Source: Paeniglutamicibacter psychrophenolicus
Lineage (GTDB): Bacteria; Actinomycetota; Actinomycetes; Actinomycetales; Micrococcaceae
Direction of reading: 5' to 3'
NCBI RefSeq assembly: GCF_017876575.1
Contig: NZ_JAGIOE010000001.1
Coordinates: 3,204,443-3,268,442 of the forward strand
Length of the DNA stretch: 64,000 nt
A program made the position numbers and the translations under genes. The notes beneath the pieces are model-generated. The model saw only the letters and a list, made by a program, of their open reading frames with translations. It made no database searches and was not told the origin of the DNA. Of the stretch, positions 8,081 through 18,218 are shown piece after piece (within the stretch, counting starts at the first letter, position 1; each line of letters starts with the position of its first letter).

Positions 8081-9400
8081 CTACGAACGAACATGCCCAT
8101 CGCCTTGCACAATCCACTTGGTCGTGGTCAGCTCGCGCAGGCCCATGGGACCGCGGGCGTGCATCTTCTGCGTCGAAATGCCGACCTCGGCGCCAAGGCC
8201 CAACTGCCCGCCGTCGGTGAAGCGGGTGGAGGCGTTGACGATCACCGCGGCCGAGTCGACCTCGGCGATGAAGCGTTCGGCATGGGCAAGGTTGTTGGTC
8301 AGGATCGCCTCGGTGTGCCCGGTGCTGTGCGCACGGATGTGCTTGATCGCACCATCCAGGTCATCGACAACGGCCACGGCCAGGTCCAGGTCCATGTACT
8401 CGGTGTCCCAGTCCGCCTCGACGGCGTCGATGGTCGGGATGCCCCCGGCCAGCGCCTTGGCGCGGGCATCGACGTGCAGGCGCACCCCGGCCTTGGCCAG
8501 CGCGGCAAGCACCTCGGGGGCCGCGGCGGCCTTCGCGTTGAGAAGCAGGGTCTCGACGGTGTTGCACACCGAGGGGCGCTGGGTCTTGGCGTTGAGCAGG
8601 ATCGGGACGGCCATCGCCGTGTCGGCGGACTCGTCGAGGTAGATGTGCACGTTGCCCTCGCCGGTCTCGATGACCGGGACGCTGGCGGTGGTGACCACGC
8701 GCTGGATCAGCTCGCGCCCTCCGCGCGGGATCAGCACGTCGATCTTGCCGCGTGCCCCCATCATCGCGTCGGCACCGTCACGTCCCCAGGGATCGACCGA
8801 GGCCACGGCGTCGGCGGGCAGCCCCACGGATTCCAGGGCGTCGCGGATCAGTTCCAGCAGCGCCACGTTGGAGTGCGCCGCGGCGCTTCCGCCGCGCAGC
8901 AGCACGGCGTTGCCGCTCTTCAGCGCCAGCCCGGCGATGTCGACGGTGACGTTGGGGCGGGCCTCGTAGATGGCGCCGATGACGCCCATGGGCACGTGGA
9001 CCTGGCGCAGCCGCAGGCCGTTGGGCAGGGTCTGGCCGCGCAGCACGGTGCCCACCGGGTCCGGCAGCCCGGCCAGTTCCTCCAGGGCCGCAATCAGCGC
9101 GTCGACGCGTGCGTCGTTCAGGCGCAGCCGGTCAAGCAGCGCCTCGGTGGTGCCGTTGGCACGCCCGGCCTCGATGTCCTTGGCGTTGGCCTTGATCACT
9201 GCCTTGCGGTTGGCATCCAGCGAGGCTGCAATGGCCAGCAGCGCCCGGTCCTTCCAGTTGCGGTCCGCCCGGGCCAGCACGCGCGAGGCGGCGCGGGCGC
9301 GGTCGGCCAGCCTGGCCACCGCGAGGGTGGCGCCCTCGGGTCCGCCGGCGTCCTGGGCGGCATCGGTCAGGGTCAGGGCTGCATCAATGTTCTGGCTCAT
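8081..9400 (-). CDS. proA: gamma-glutamyl phosphate reductase ProA
   Basis: ProA reduces gamma-glutamyl phosphate to glutamate-5-semialdehyde with NADPH, the second step of proline synthesis. The 439-residue protein is of the aldehyde dehydrogenase superfamily. It contains VHIYLDESAD and the catalytic-cysteine segment QRPSVCNTVETLL, near residue 280. AAGGGA lies just before the ATG. It follows proB, separated by a strong stem-loop. Confidence 0.95.
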   Translation of the reverse strand: MSQNIDAALTLTDAAQDAGGPEGATLAVARLADRARAASRVLARADRNWKDRALLAIAASLDANRKAVIKANAKDIEAGRANGTTEALLDRLRLNDARVDALIAALEELAGLPDPVGTVLRGQTLPNGLRLRQVHVPMGVIGAIYEARPNVTVDIAGLALKSGNAVLLRGGSAAAHSNVALLELIRDALESVGLPADAVASVDPWGRDGADAMMGARGKIDVLIPRGGRELIQRVVTTASVPVIETGEGNVHIYLDESADTAMAVPILLNAKTQRPSVCNTVETLLLNAKAAAAPEVLAALAKAGVRLHVDARAKALAGGIPTIDAVEADWDTEYMDLDLAVAVVDDLDGAIKHIRAHSTGHTEAILTNNLAHAERFIAEVDSAAVIVNASTRFTDGGQLGLGAEVGISTQKMHARGPMGLRELTTTKWIVQGDGHVRS

Positions 9401-9425
9401 AATCCCTTATTCTACGGTGGATGCG

Positions 9426-9466
9426 CCGAAGCCCGCCCCCATGTTAAGCACGGGGGCGGGCTTCGG
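9426..9466 (-). terminator. strong stem-loop between proB and proA
   Basis: CCGAAGCCCGCCCCC at 9426-9440 pairs perfectly over 15 bases with 9452-9466, with an 11-base loop. No T-run follows on the minus strand, so it may attenuate transcription or stabilise the upstream message rather than fully terminate it. Confidence 0.55.
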
Positions 9467-9480
9467 TCGCGGCTGCGGTG

Positions 9481-10620
9481 CTAGACCACGACCAGGTCGT
9501 CGACGTGCACCACGGCACGTTCGTAGGAGCTGCCCAGGTCCTCGCCGAGCTCGTGCGTGGAGCGCCCGAGCATCTGCGGCAGTTCCGCCGAGGAGAAGTT
9601 GACCAGGCCGCGGGCAATGACCAACCCGGAGCCGTCGGTGATCTCCACCGCGTCCCCGGCCTCGAAGGAGCCGTTGATCCCGGTGATCCCGGCCGGCAGC
9701 AGCGAGGCGACCCCGGAGGCCACGGCGCGCACGGCACCGGGATCCAGCAGCAGCCGGCCCTGGGTGGTGGCCAGGTGCGCGAGCCACAGCATCCGGGTGG
9801 ACCGCCGCCCGCCGCGGGCGGAGAACCACGTTCCCACGTCCTCCCCGGCCAGCGCCGCGGCGGCGTTGGCAGTGGAGGTGACCAATGTGGGGATGCCCGA
9901 TTCGGCGCTCATGGTGGCGGCCTCGACCTTGGTGGCCATGCCCCCGGTGCCCAGGCCCGCGGATCCGGTGGACCCGATGCGCAACGCCTCGAGGTCCTCC
10001 GCGCGCTCGATCGACGGCACGCGCACTCCCCCGGCATTCGGCGGGGCGTCGTAGACCGCGTCGATGTCCGAGAGCAGCAGCAGCGCGTCGGCCTTGACCA
10101 GGTGCGCCACCAGGGCCGCGAGCCGGTCGTTGTCCCCGAAGCGGATCTCGTGGGTGGCCACGGTGTCGTTTTCGTTCACGATCGGCACCACGCCCAGGGC
10201 CAGCAACCGGTTCAGCGCGCGGAACGCGTTGGCGTATTGCTGGCGGCGGATCAGGTCGTCGGCGGTCAGCAGGACCTGGCCGACGGTGATCCCGTGGGCG
10301 GAAAACGCCTGGGTGTACTTGGCCATCAGCAGCCCCTGTCCCACCGAGGCCGCAGCCTGCTGGGTGGCCAGGTCGCGCGGCCGGCGCCCCAGGTCAAGGG
10401 GCGCCAGGCCGGCGGCGATGGCGCCGGAGGAGACCAGGATCAGCTCGGTCCCGGCGGTGTTGACCGCCGCGAGGCGGTCCACCAGGGAACTGAGGGCCTC
10501 CTCGGAGATGCCCCCGGCCAGCGTGGTCAGGGACGATGAACCGACCTTGACCACGATGCGCGATGCGCGGGGCAGGTCTTGGCGTTGCGTGATGCCCGAG
10601 GGCTGGTGTGTGGCGCGCAC
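9481..10620 (-). CDS. proB: glutamate 5-kinase ProB
   Basis: ProB phosphorylates the gamma carboxylate of glutamate, the first and usually proline-inhibited step of proline synthesis. The 379-residue protein has the amino-acid-kinase domain beginning RIVVKVGSSSLTT near residue 18. It also has INENDTVAT and the C-terminal PUA domain (about residues 285-375). The open frame extends far upstream inside obg. I chose the GTG at 10618-10620, which has GAGGA upstream and lies ten bases after the obg stop. Tight spacing suggests co-transcription with obg. Confidence 0.93.
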   Translation of the reverse strand: MRATHQPSGITQRQDLPRASRIVVKVGSSSLTTLAGGISEEALSSLVDRLAAVNTAGTELILVSSGAIAAGLAPLDLGRRPRDLATQQAAASVGQGLLMAKYTQAFSAHGITVGQVLLTADDLIRRQQYANAFRALNRLLALGVVPIVNENDTVATHEIRFGDNDRLAALVAHLVKADALLLLSDIDAVYDAPPNAGGVRVPSIERAEDLEALRIGSTGSAGLGTGGMATKVEAATMSAESGIPTLVTSTANAAAALAGEDVGTWFSARGGRRSTRMLWLAHLATTQGRLLLDPGAVRAVASGVASLLPAGITGINGSFEAGDAVEITDGSGLVIARGLVNFSSAELPQMLGRSTHELGEDLGSSYERAVVHVDDLVVV

Positions 10621-10630
10621 GGTTCCTCGG

Positions 10631-12202
10631 TTACTCCCCGGACTTGGGTAGCTGGTGCTTGTAGTTGACCGACTCCGTCCAGATTCCGGCCTTGCGCTCG
10701 GCTTCCAGGTCTTCGCGGGCAGCGGCCTTGGCGCCCTTGCGCGCCTCGTGCAGCGCCTTCTTCTCGTCGCGCGAGGGGCGTGCACCGTATTCGGCCAGGC
10801 GCTCGTCCTGTCCGCGGCGCGAGCCCAGAAGCTCGGCGCCTGCGGCCATGGTCGGCTCCCAGTCGAAGACCACGGCGTCGACCTCGGAGCCGATGACCAC
10901 CGCGTCCCCGGGCTTGGCACCGAGCTTGTACAGCTGGTTTTCGACGCCCAGCTTGGCCAGGCGGTCGGCCAGGTAGCCCACGGCCTCGTCGTTGCGGAAG
11001 TCGGTCTGCATGATCCAGCGCTCGGGCTTTTCGCCGATGACGCGGTAGAGCGGCTCGAGGTTGCGCTCCTCCTTGCGGATGATGAACCCTGCCCGGCTGG
11101 CCTTGGTGGCGCGCGGACGCAACACCTCGACGGGAACGGGCAGCGGGGCGGCCTCGATCTTGGCGCGTGCCTCGGTGACCAGTTCGGCCATCGCGAAGGA
11201 CAGCTCGCGCAATCCCTCGCGGGTCATTGCGGAGACCTCGAAGACGCGGTAGCCGCGCTTCTCCAGTTCCGGGCGCACGAATCCGGCCATGTCGCGCCCG
11301 TCGGGCATGTCGACCTTGTTCAGGGCGATCAGGCGCGGGCGCTCGTTCAGCGGGATGATCTGTCCGTCGGCGCCGGCGAACGAGGAGTCGACCTCGTAGG
11401 CGTCGAGTTCGGCCTGGATGATGTCCAGGTCGGAGACCGGGTCGCGGTCCGCCTCCAAGGCGCCGCAGTCAAGCACGTGCACCAGGGCGGCACAGCGCTC
11501 GACGTGGCGCAGGAACTCCAGGCCCAGGCCGCGGCCCTCGGAGGCGCCGGGGATCAGGCCCGGGACGTCGGCCACGGTGTAGCGGACCTCTCCGGCCTGC
11601 ACGACGCCGAGGTTCGGGACCAGGGTGGTGAAGGGGTAGTCCGCGATCTTGGGGCGCGCGGCGGACAGCGAGGCGATCAGCGAGGACTTGCCGGCCGAGG
11701 GGTAACCCACCAGGGCGACGTCGGCGACGGACTTGAGTTCGAGGATGACCTCGGCGGACGCGCCGGGGGTGCCCAGCAGCGCGAATCCGGGGGCCTTTCG
11801 GCGCTGGCTGGACAGGCCTGCGTTGCCCAGGCCGCCCAAACCGCCGGCGGCAATGATGTATTCGGTTCCGTCACCGATCAGGTCGGCAAGGATCTCGCCG
11901 TCACGGGTCTTGACCACGGTGCCCTCGGGCACCGGAAGGGTGAGGGTCTCGCCGTTCTTGCCCGGGCGCAGGTCTCCCTTGCCGCCCTCTCCGTTGCCGG
12001 CGTGGCGGTGCGGCGAGTGGTGGTAGGACAGCAGCGTGGTCGTCTGGGCGTCGACGCGCAGGATCACGTCTCCGCCGTTGCCGCCGCTTCCGCCGTCAGG
12101 ACCGCCCAGGGGCTTGAACTTTTCGCGTTTGATGGAGACACAGCCGTGCCCACCGGTACCACCGGAGACATGGAGGACCACTCGGTCGATGAAGGCTGCC
12201 AC
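10631..12202 (-). CDS. obg: Obg/CgtA GTPase
   Basis: Obg is an essential GTPase of large-subunit assembly and the stringent response. The 523-residue protein has the glycine-rich Obg fold (about residues 1-158) and a G domain with [10 protein letters not shown] as the P-loop and NKVD as the G4 motif. The actinobacterial C-terminal OCT domain follows, with a basic, lysine-rich tail. The GTG start at 12202 is preceded by AGGAGC. It follows rpmA, with a terminator-like hairpin between them. Confidence 0.95.
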   Translation of the reverse strand: MAAFIDRVVLHVSGGTGGHGCVSIKREKFKPLGGPDGGSGGNGGDVILRVDAQTTTLLSYHHSPHRHAGNGEGGKGDLRPGKNGETLTLPVPEGTVVKTRDGEILADLIGDGTEYIIAAGGLGGLGNAGLSSQRRKAPGFALLGTPGASAEVILELKSVADVALVGYPSAGKSSLIASLSAARPKIADYPFTTLVPNLGVVQAGEVRYTVADVPGLIPGASEGRGLGLEFLRHVERCAALVHVLDCGALEADRDPVSDLDIIQAELDAYEVDSSFAGADGQIIPLNERPRLIALNKVDMPDGRDMAGFVRPELEKRGYRVFEVSAMTREGLRELSFAMAELVTEARAKIEAAPLPVPVEVLRPRATKASRAGFIIRKEERNLEPLYRVIGEKPERWIMQTDFRNDEAVGYLADRLAKLGVENQLYKLGAKPGDAVVIGSEVDAVVFDWEPTMAAGAELLGSRRGQDERLAEYGARPSRDEKKALHEARKGAKAAAREDLEAERKAGIWTESVNYKHQLPKSGE

Positions 12203-12285
12203 GGTTGAAAGCTCCTAGCAAAAAAGGGTGGCGTTCCGCGCGCTGCTCCCGGGGGCGGGAGGCGGCAAAACACAGGGGGGTTTTG

Positions 12286-12325
12286 GAAAAACACATAGAG
12301 GGTGAGCCGTGCGGCCCACCCTCTA
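12286..12325 (-). terminator. terminator between rpmA and obg
   Basis: TAGAGGGTG at 12296-12304 pairs with CACCCTCTA at 12317-12325, with a small inner GCC/GGC pair. On the minus strand a run of five T follows at 12287-12291. It probably reduces read-through from the ribosomal protein genes into obg. Confidence 0.65.
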
Positions 12326-12354
12326 CAGTGTAATGAATGCGGTTACGCGCTTAG

Positions 12355-12609
12355 TTAGCCAGCGGTAACGATGTTCACGACTTTACGGCCGCGGCGAGTG
12401 CCGAATTCGACAGCTCCGGCTTCCAGTGCGAACAGGGTGTCGTCCTTGCCGATTCCCACGCCGGCGCCCGGGTGGAAGCGGGTGCCGCGCTGGCGAACGA
12501 TGATTTCACCGGCGGAAACAACCTGACCACCGAAGCGCTTGACGCCCAGGTACTGGGGGTTGGAGTCGCGACCGTTGCGAGTGGAACTCGCGCCCTTCTT
12601 ACTTGCCAT
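12355..12609 (-). CDS. rpmA: 50S ribosomal protein L27
   Basis: The 84-residue bL27 protein starts [19 protein letters not shown] and carries the [10 protein letters not shown] core. Its N-terminal tail reaches the peptidyl-transferase centre. No cleavable Firmicute-type N-terminal extension is present. AAGGTAGG lies upstream. It follows rplU by 48 bases in the standard order. Confidence 0.97.
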   Translation of the reverse strand: MASKKGASSTRNGRDSNPQYLGVKRFGGQVVSAGEIIVRQRGTRFHPGAGVGIGKDDTLFALEAGAVEFGTRRGRKVVNIVTAG

Positions 12610-12657
12610 TGAATATGCCTACCTTCAGGTAATGAGAATTCTTGGAAACAACCGCAA

Positions 12658-12966
12658 TTAAGCGATCGAGGTGACCTTGACCTTGGTCAACGAAGCGCGG
12701 AAACCCTGGCGCTTCTTGTAACCGGTCTTGTTCTTGTACTTCTGAATGACAATCTTCTGGCCGCGAAGGTTCTCAACGACCTCAGCGGTCACCGTAACCT
12801 TGGCCAGCTCGTCGGCAGCCGAAGTTACCTTCTCGCCGTCAACCAGCAACAGGGCCGGCAATTCAATGGAGGCGCCTGGGGCAGCCTTCAGACGGTCAAG
12901 GGTAACGAGGTCTCCAACAGAAACCTTTTCCTGGCGGCCGCCAGCGCGGACAATTGCGTACACCAC
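12658..12966 (-). CDS. rplU: 50S ribosomal protein L21
   Basis: The bL21 protein has the family start [14 protein letters not shown] and the end [21 protein letters not shown] place the start at the GTG at 12964-12966. That gives 102 residues and the [11 protein letters not shown]-terminus that I recall for related Arthrobacter L21 proteins. A GTG four codons upstream (12978) is an alternative. Neither has a strong ribosome binding site. Confidence 0.93.
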   Translation of the reverse strand: MVYAIVRAGGRQEKVSVGDLVTLDRLKAAPGASIELPALLLVDGEKVTSAADELAKVTVTAEVVENLRGQKIVIQKYKNKTGYKKRQGFRASLTKVKVTSIA

Positions 12967-13127
12967 GTGGGTACTCACTTCTACTCGACGTTCAATATGT
13001 CTTGCTGCGCATCACTACCCCAAAACGAGCCTGGGGATTGCGCTGTGCTGGCACGCCGAGCGGAAGAATCCGATAGCTGGCGTTCGCACCGAGGATCTAG
13101 ACTACGCTAAAAAGCGCTGCGGGGGCA

Positions 13128-13155
13128 AATACAACCTGACCCCGCGAGTCGTCAA
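13128..13155 (-). promoter_or_regulatory. possible promoter of rplU-rpmA
   Basis: On the minus strand TTGACG at 13150-13155 is followed after 16 bases by TGTATT (13128-13133), between the rne stop and rplU. A second -10-like TAGTCT lies a little downstream. The match is moderate. Confidence 0.35.
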
Positions 13156-13160
13156 GACCC

Positions 13161-16100
13161 CTACTCTTTCAACTCGTTGACCGGTACCCCGACACCCAGC
13201 ATAATCGGCGCATTCGCGGCGTTTAGCGGCTTTTCGGCCTTGGTTTGGTCAGCGAGCGAAGCAACATGGGATGTACCCGATGCCGCAAGCGTGTCCGATG
13301 CCACAGAAACTGCGGCGTCGGATCCACCCTGCGGGCTCGTGGCACGGCGGCTGCGCTTGACGCGCGCCACCGGCTCGAGGCCCGAAGTCTTTTTGGTTGC
13401 CGTGGCCGCAGGCTCCGCCACGGGGGCGTCGTCCGAGGCCTGGCCGGCAACACCGGAGATGACCGGTGCGGCGGCTGGGGCAGGTGCCTCGGCGGTCGGC
13501 TCGGCGGTTGCCGGCTCGGTTGCCTTGGCGCGGGCCTTGCGGCGGGTCCGGGTGCGGGCCGGACGTGCATTGCCCGACTCGTCCTCGTCCCCTGCCGCGG
13601 AGGCCTCGGCCGGCTCGGCGACCGGGGAGTGGTCCGGAAGCGCGGCTTCCAGGTTCTCCAGGGTCAGCGAGGGGGCTGCGGCGGCGGAGCCGGCACGGCG
13701 GTTGCGCCGTGCGGCGGGAACCGACACGGACTCCCCCGCCACGGTCAGCGTGGCGCCCTCGTCCGACGACTCGGCGTCCTCGTGCTCGTGCGCTGCGTGT
13801 GCCGCGGCGGCGATGTTGGCAAAGGCAGTGCGTGCGGCGTCGGCCTTGGCGGCGTCCTCCGGCTCCCTGGCCTCGACCGGGGTCGCGGCGGGTGCCTGCT
13901 CGGTGTGGGGCTCGTCCGAACCGCGGTTGCGGCGTCGGCGTTCGGCACGCGAAGGCTTCTCGGCGGCGCGGTTGCCCGAGCCGTGCGGCTCGCCGGCCGA
14001 GTTGAAGGAACGGCGGTGCTCAACGGGCTCGTCGTGGGTGATCACGCCGCGGCCGTTGCAGGCCTCGCAGTTTTCGCCGAAGACTTCCAGCAAACCGGTT
14101 CCCATGCGCTTGCGCGTCATCTGCACCAGCCCGAGGCTGGTGACCTCGGCAACCTGGTGCTTGGTGCGGTCCCGGCCCAGGCACTCGACCAGGCGGCGGA
14201 GCACCAGGTCGCGGTTTGACTCGAGGACCATGTCGATGAAGTCGATGACGATGATGCCGCCGATGTCACGCAGGCGCAGCTGGCGCACGACCTCTTCGGC
14301 CGCCTCCAGGTTGTTCTTGGTGACGGTTTCCTCGAGGTTTCCGCCCGAGCCGGTGTACTTGCCGGTGTTCACGTCGACCACGGTCATGGCCTCGGTGCGG
14401 TCGATGACCAGCGAGCCGCCCGAAGGCAGGAAGACCTTGCGGTCCAGGGCCTTGTGGATCTGCTCGTCCATGCGGAAGTGGCCGAAGATGTCCTCGTCGG
14501 ACTCCCACTTCTCCAGGCGCGAGACCAGATCCGGTGCCACGTAGGTCACGTAGGCCTCGATGGTGTCCCAGGCTTCGTCGCCGGAGACGATCAGCTTCGT
14601 GAAGTCCTCGTTGAAGACGTCGCGCACGACCTTGATGGTCAAATCCGGTTCGCCGTAGAGCAGTTCCGGGGCCAGGGTCTTGGTGGAGGTCGAGGCGGCC
14701 TCGATGCCTTCCCACTGGGCGCGCAGGCGGTTGATGTCGTTCATCAACTCTTCCTCGGAGGCGCCCTCGGCGGCGGTGCGGACGATGACGCCCGCGTTTT
14801 CCGGCAGGTGGTCCTTGAGGATCTTCTTCAGGCGGTTGCGCTCCACGTCGGGGAGCTTGCGCGAGATGCCGGTCATCGAGCCACCGGGCACGTAGACCAG
14901 GTAGCGTCCCGGCAGGGAGATCTGGGAGGTCAGGCGGGCGCCCTTGTGTCCGATGGGGTCCTTGGTGACCTGCACCAGCACGGTGTCCCCGGACTTCAGG
15001 GCGTGCTCGATGCGGCGCGGCTGGCCGTCCAGGCCCGCTACGTCCCAATTGACCTCGCCGGCGTAGAGCACGGCGTTGCGTCCGCGTCCGATGTCGACGA
15101 AGGCGGCTTCCATCGACGGGAGCACGTTCTGCACCTTGCCGACGTAGACGTTGCCGATCAGGGAGTCCTGCTGGGTCTTGGAGACGAAGTGCTCGGCCAG
15201 GATGCCGTCCTCGAGGACGCCGATCTGGATGCGGTCCTCGCGCTGGCGCACGACCATCTGGCGGTCGACGGATTCGCGGCGGGCCAGGAACTCGGCCTCG
15301 GTGATGACCTGGCGGCGGCGGCCGGATTCACGTGAGTCGCGGCGGCGCTGGCGCTTGGCTTCCAGGCGGGTGGAACCGCGCACGGCGGTGACCTTGTTGG
15401 AAACGACCGGTTCCAGGGTGGCGCGCGGGGCACGGACCCGGGTGATGGTGTTCGGCGGGTCGGTCTCCGACCCTCCGGTCAGCTCGAGGTCGGCCTCGCC
15501 GCGGCGGCGGCGGCGACGTCGGCGGGAGACGACGCCCGTCTCGTCCCCGTGCTCGTCGTCGGAATCGTGGCGGGAGTGGCGGCCGTTGTCGGCGTGGCCC
15601 TCGTCTTCGTCCTCGTCGCCATCCTCGGCAGCGACCGGGAGGGTCGGCGCCTGGAAGATCAGCGAGAGTGCGGATTCGGGGATGGCGAACGGGTCGGTGA
15701 TGGCGACCGGCTCGAGTTCGGCGGCTGCTTCCCCGGCCACGTCGGCTTCGCTGTCCGCGGCTTCGGCCGCGGGCCGGGCCGGGGCATCCTGGGCTTCGGT
15801 GTCCTGGGTGGCGCGGGTGCCGCGTCCGCCGCGGGTCGGGCGGCGGCGAGCGGTCTTGGCCGGCTCGGCATCCTGCGCCGGTTCCTCGGCGGCTTCGGTC
15901 GCGGGCTCGACGGAGGCAGGTGCCTCGACGGACGCGGCGGGAGCCGCCTCTTCCGGGCTGGCGGCAGGGGAGGTGGCCTTGCGGCTGCGGCCGCGGGCCG
16001 GGCGCTTGGCGGCGGCCTTGGTCGCTGCGGCTTCCGCGGCGGGGGCCTCGGCCTTTTCGAGAATGGGTTCGGTCTTGGCCTCGGCGGCGGCATGCGCTGC

Positions 16101-16547
16101 GGGGGCCTCGATAACGGCATCCGGCTCAACGGCCCTGGCGCCCGGGGAGGTGACCCCGGAGGTGGCGCGGCGCGGGCCCCGGCGGGCCGGTGCCTTCACG
16201 GCTTCGGCGGCAGGTGCCTGGGCCGATGCCTTGGCGGGTGATTGGGCCGATGCCTGGCCGGTGGCTGCAGCCACGACCGATTCAACTGTCGCGTCGCTGC
16301 CCTGGCGGGCCGGGGCGTTGCGGGGGGCCGAACCACGGCGGGCGGTGGCGGCGCGCGGGGAAACGTTGGCGCGCACCTTCCTGGTAGGTGCGGCTGCCGC
16401 GTCGTTGAGCTCTGCCAGGGTCATGGCCCGGCGCGGTGGCGGCGGTGAGGGTTCGTTGAAGTTGCCGCGCGGTGGGCGGGTGGTGCGGGTGCGGCCCTTG
16501 GGGCCCTGGCCCATCGCTGCCTTTGATTCGTCGCGATTCAGTGCCAT
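13161..16547 (-). CDS. rne: ribonuclease E/G family endoribonuclease
   Basis: The 1128-residue product is the actinobacterial RNase E, which cuts single-stranded AU-rich RNA and matures 5S rRNA. The catalytic core sits centrally, flanked by long disordered Ala/Glu/Arg-rich arms. An S1 domain lies around residues 450-540 (GNVYVGKVQNVLPSMEAAFVDIG). The DNase-I-like part contains MTVVDVNTGK and GGIIVIDFIDM. The zinc-link cysteines are in CEACNGRG. I chose the ATG at 16545-16547 (MALNRDESKAAMG) rather than a 63-codon longer frame. GAGGAG lies somewhat far upstream, about 14 bases. A long untranslated leader is likely. Confidence 0.92.
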   Translation of the reverse strand: MALNRDESKAAMGQGPKGRTRTTRPPRGNFNEPSPPPPRRAMTLAELNDAAAAPTRKVRANVSPRAATARRGSAPRNAPARQGSDATVESVVAAATGQASAQSPAKASAQAPAAEAVKAPARRGPRRATSGVTSPGARAVEPDAVIEAPAAHAAAEAKTEPILEKAEAPAAEAAATKAAAKRPARGRSRKATSPAASPEEAAPAASVEAPASVEPATEAAEEPAQDAEPAKTARRRPTRGGRGTRATQDTEAQDAPARPAAEAADSEADVAGEAAAELEPVAITDPFAIPESALSLIFQAPTLPVAAEDGDEDEDEGHADNGRHSRHDSDDEHGDETGVVSRRRRRRRRGEADLELTGGSETDPPNTITRVRAPRATLEPVVSNKVTAVRGSTRLEAKRQRRRDSRESGRRRQVITEAEFLARRESVDRQMVVRQREDRIQIGVLEDGILAEHFVSKTQQDSLIGNVYVGKVQNVLPSMEAAFVDIGRGRNAVLYAGEVNWDVAGLDGQPRRIEHALKSGDTVLVQVTKDPIGHKGARLTSQISLPGRYLVYVPGGSMTGISRKLPDVERNRLKKILKDHLPENAGVIVRTAAEGASEEELMNDINRLRAQWEGIEAASTSTKTLAPELLYGEPDLTIKVVRDVFNEDFTKLIVSGDEAWDTIEAYVTYVAPDLVSRLEKWESDEDIFGHFRMDEQIHKALDRKVFLPSGGSLVIDRTEAMTVVDVNTGKYTGSGGNLEETVTKNNLEAAEEVVRQLRLRDIGGIIVIDFIDMVLESNRDLVLRRLVECLGRDRTKHQVAEVTSLGLVQMTRKRMGTGLLEVFGENCEACNGRGVITHDEPVEHRRSFNSAGEPHGSGNRAAEKPSRAERRRRNRGSDEPHTEQAPAATPVEAREPEDAAKADAARTAFANIAAAAHAAHEHEDAESSDEGATLTVAGESVSVPAARRNRRAGSAAAAPSLTLENLEAALPDHSPVAEPAEASAAGDEDESGNARPARTRTRRKARAKATEPATAEPTAEAPAPAAAPVISGVAGQASDDAPVAEPAATATKKTSGLEPVARVKRSRRATSPQGGSDAAVSVASDTLAASGTSHVASLADQTKAEKPLNAANAPIMLGVGVPVNELKE

Positions 16548-17117
16548 GTTAAAAGAGTGCTCCTCGGCGGGTCGAACGCTCCCACAGATAGCTGCTCGCC
16601 CCTGGTTGGTTCGCTGGACCGGGCCTTGTGGCCGCGTGTCCCAGCGGAAGTCCTTTGATATGCCCGGCCCGGGTGCGCCTACCCAACTATGGGGGGCGCG
16701 GCATCCGTGCAAGACCAACGGCGCTTTTCCAAGCAAGCCGCTTTACGTTGCGGCGACCATATTGCGGTATTCGCTGAAGACCTTCGTATAGGCGGTCTCT
16801 TGGCAGCAGATGCATCGCAATCGGGCTTGAAAGCCTGTCGTTGGGTTGAAAGCAGACTGTGGATCCACGAACAACCACTGCAATTGTCTCATACCGACAC
16901 GCCGAAGGATGCCGCCGACCCGAACACCGGCGACACACGGCGCCCGGCGGCATTGCCCCGCCGGTTGTCCCACGCGCGGCGCGGGGCATGGGCGCGGGCG
17001 GCGGCGGCCACTAGACTTCAAACGGGGCCAGCAACAAATCCCGGCCCGGCGTGGCACGTGTGCCGGATGCCGGTGGCCGCGCCGGGGGAAGAACCACCAG
17101 CCACGAGGGAGCACACG
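16548..17117. other. divergent intergenic region between rne and the VKOR gene
   Basis: This 570-base region holds the upstream signals of both divergent genes. The part next to rne (about 16548-16800) is likely its 5' untranslated leader. The middle (about 16735-16880) is noticeably less GC-rich than the surroundings. I recognise no RNA family and no protein gene here. Confidence 0.55.
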
Positions 17118-17747
17118 ATGAGCAAGTCCGACACCGCAGCGCCGCCAAGCGACGAGCAACAGCTGCCCCGCCTGGCCCGGGCACGGGGCTTCGGCCTGTT
17201 CCTGGTGCTCACCGGCGCGGTGGCATGGATCGCCTCGGGCATCCTGGTGCTCGAGCGCATCGCGCTGTACAAGAACCCCGACTACGTCACCTCCTGCGAC
17301 TTCAATCCCTGGGTCTCCTGCGGCACCGTGATGAAATCCTCCCAGGCCGCGCTGCTGGGCTTCCCCAACCCGTTCCTGGGCATCGTGGGCTTCGGCATCG
17401 TGATCACCATCGGCATGGCGCTGCTGGCCGGGGCGCGTTTTGCCCGCTGGTACTGGGTCGGCGTGCAGGTCGGGGTGTCCCTGGCGATGTTGTTCATTAT
17501 CTGGCTCTGGTCCCAGGCGCTGTATGAGATCAACGCGCTGTGCCTGTACTGCATGGTCGTGTGGGCGATGATGATCCCGATGTTCCTCTACACCACCGCA
17601 CGCAACATCGCCCACGGGGTGATCCCGGCGTCGGTTCCGGTGCGCAAGGCCGTCGCCGAGTGGACCTGGGTCGCGGTCATCGTGCTGCTGGTGCTTACCG
17701 CGGCCAGCGTCGTGCTGCGATTCCCCGGCGCCTTCTTCGGGGCCTGA
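17118..17747 (+). CDS. vitamin K epoxide reductase (VKOR) family protein
   Basis: The 209-residue membrane protein resembles bacterial VKOR, which reoxidises DsbA-type thiol oxidases using quinone during disulfide formation outside the membrane. The loop cysteine pair is in CDFNPWVSCG (about residues 56-65). The quinone-site CxxC is CLYC, near residue 142, inside a late helix. Four to five transmembrane segments are visible. The ATG at 17118 follows GAGGGAG. No DsbA-like partner is adjacent. The next gene starts four bases after the stop. Confidence 0.87.
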   Translation: MSKSDTAAPPSDEQQLPRLARARGFGLFLVLTGAVAWIASGILVLERIALYKNPDYVTSCDFNPWVSCGTVMKSSQAALLGFPNPFLGIVGFGIVITIGMALLAGARFARWYWVGVQVGVSLAMLFIIWLWSQALYEINALCLYCMVVWAMMIPMFLYTTARNIAHGVIPASVPVRKAVAEWTWVAVIVLLVLTAASVVLRFPGAFFGA

Positions 17748-17751
17748 CCCG

Positions 17752-18204
17752 GTGCCCGAAACCCCCGCACCGGTGGCGGCGCGCTGCTCCCCCGCGACCC
17801 GCGCCCGCACCCGCCGGCTGGCCGCCGCCGGCTGCGTGCTGCCGGTCGTGGCGCTGGGCCTTGGCGCCAGGTTCCTGGGTGCCGGCCTGCCCGCCGATAT
17901 CGCCGGAGGAGCGATCTACGCGGTGCTCATCTACGTGCTGGCGACCTTCCTGCGCCCGGGTGCCGCCCGGACCGGCAATGCGCTGGCCGCCTTGGTCTTC
18001 TGCGTGCTCATCGAGCTGCTGCAGCTCACCGACCTTCCGGCGAGCCTTGGGCAGGTGTTCCCGCCGGTGCGGCTGGTGCTGGGCTCCACCTTCGTCCCGC
18101 TGGACCTGCTGGCCTACCTGGTGGGAACCGTGCTGGCGTTGGGCGCGGATGCCGGGTTCGCGCGTCTCGCTCGTGCCCGCCGCGGCTCCGCGCCCCGCCC
18201 CTAG
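17752..18204 (+). CDS. DUF2809 family membrane protein
   Basis: The 150-residue product is hydrophobic with about four membrane segments and the DUF2809 pattern, including LPADIAGGAIYAVLIYVL, an IELLQL turn and a final LDLLAYLVGT helix. It starts with GTG four bases after the VKOR stop, so it is probably co-translated with that gene. The function is unknown. Its stop codon lies within a 14-bp tandem duplication. Confidence 0.75.
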   Translation: MPETPAPVAARCSPATRARTRRLAAAGCVLPVVALGLGARFLGAGLPADIAGGAIYAVLIYVLATFLRPGAARTGNALAALVFCVLIELLQLTDLPASLGQVFPPVRLVLGSTFVPLDLLAYLVGTVLALGADAGFARLARARRGSAPRP

Positions 18205-18218
18205 CGCCCCGCCCCTAG
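18191..18218. repeat. 14-bp tandem duplication across the DUF2809 stop codon
   Basis: The unit CGCCCCGCCCCTAG occurs twice back to back, at 18191-18204 and 18205-18218. The first copy supplies the TAG stop of the upstream gene. Confidence 0.85.

Noticed and set aside
15151-16791. 546-codon plus-strand frame opposite the rne N-terminus
   Set aside because: Ser/Ala/Arg-rich antisense of the low-complexity rne arm; no start signal.
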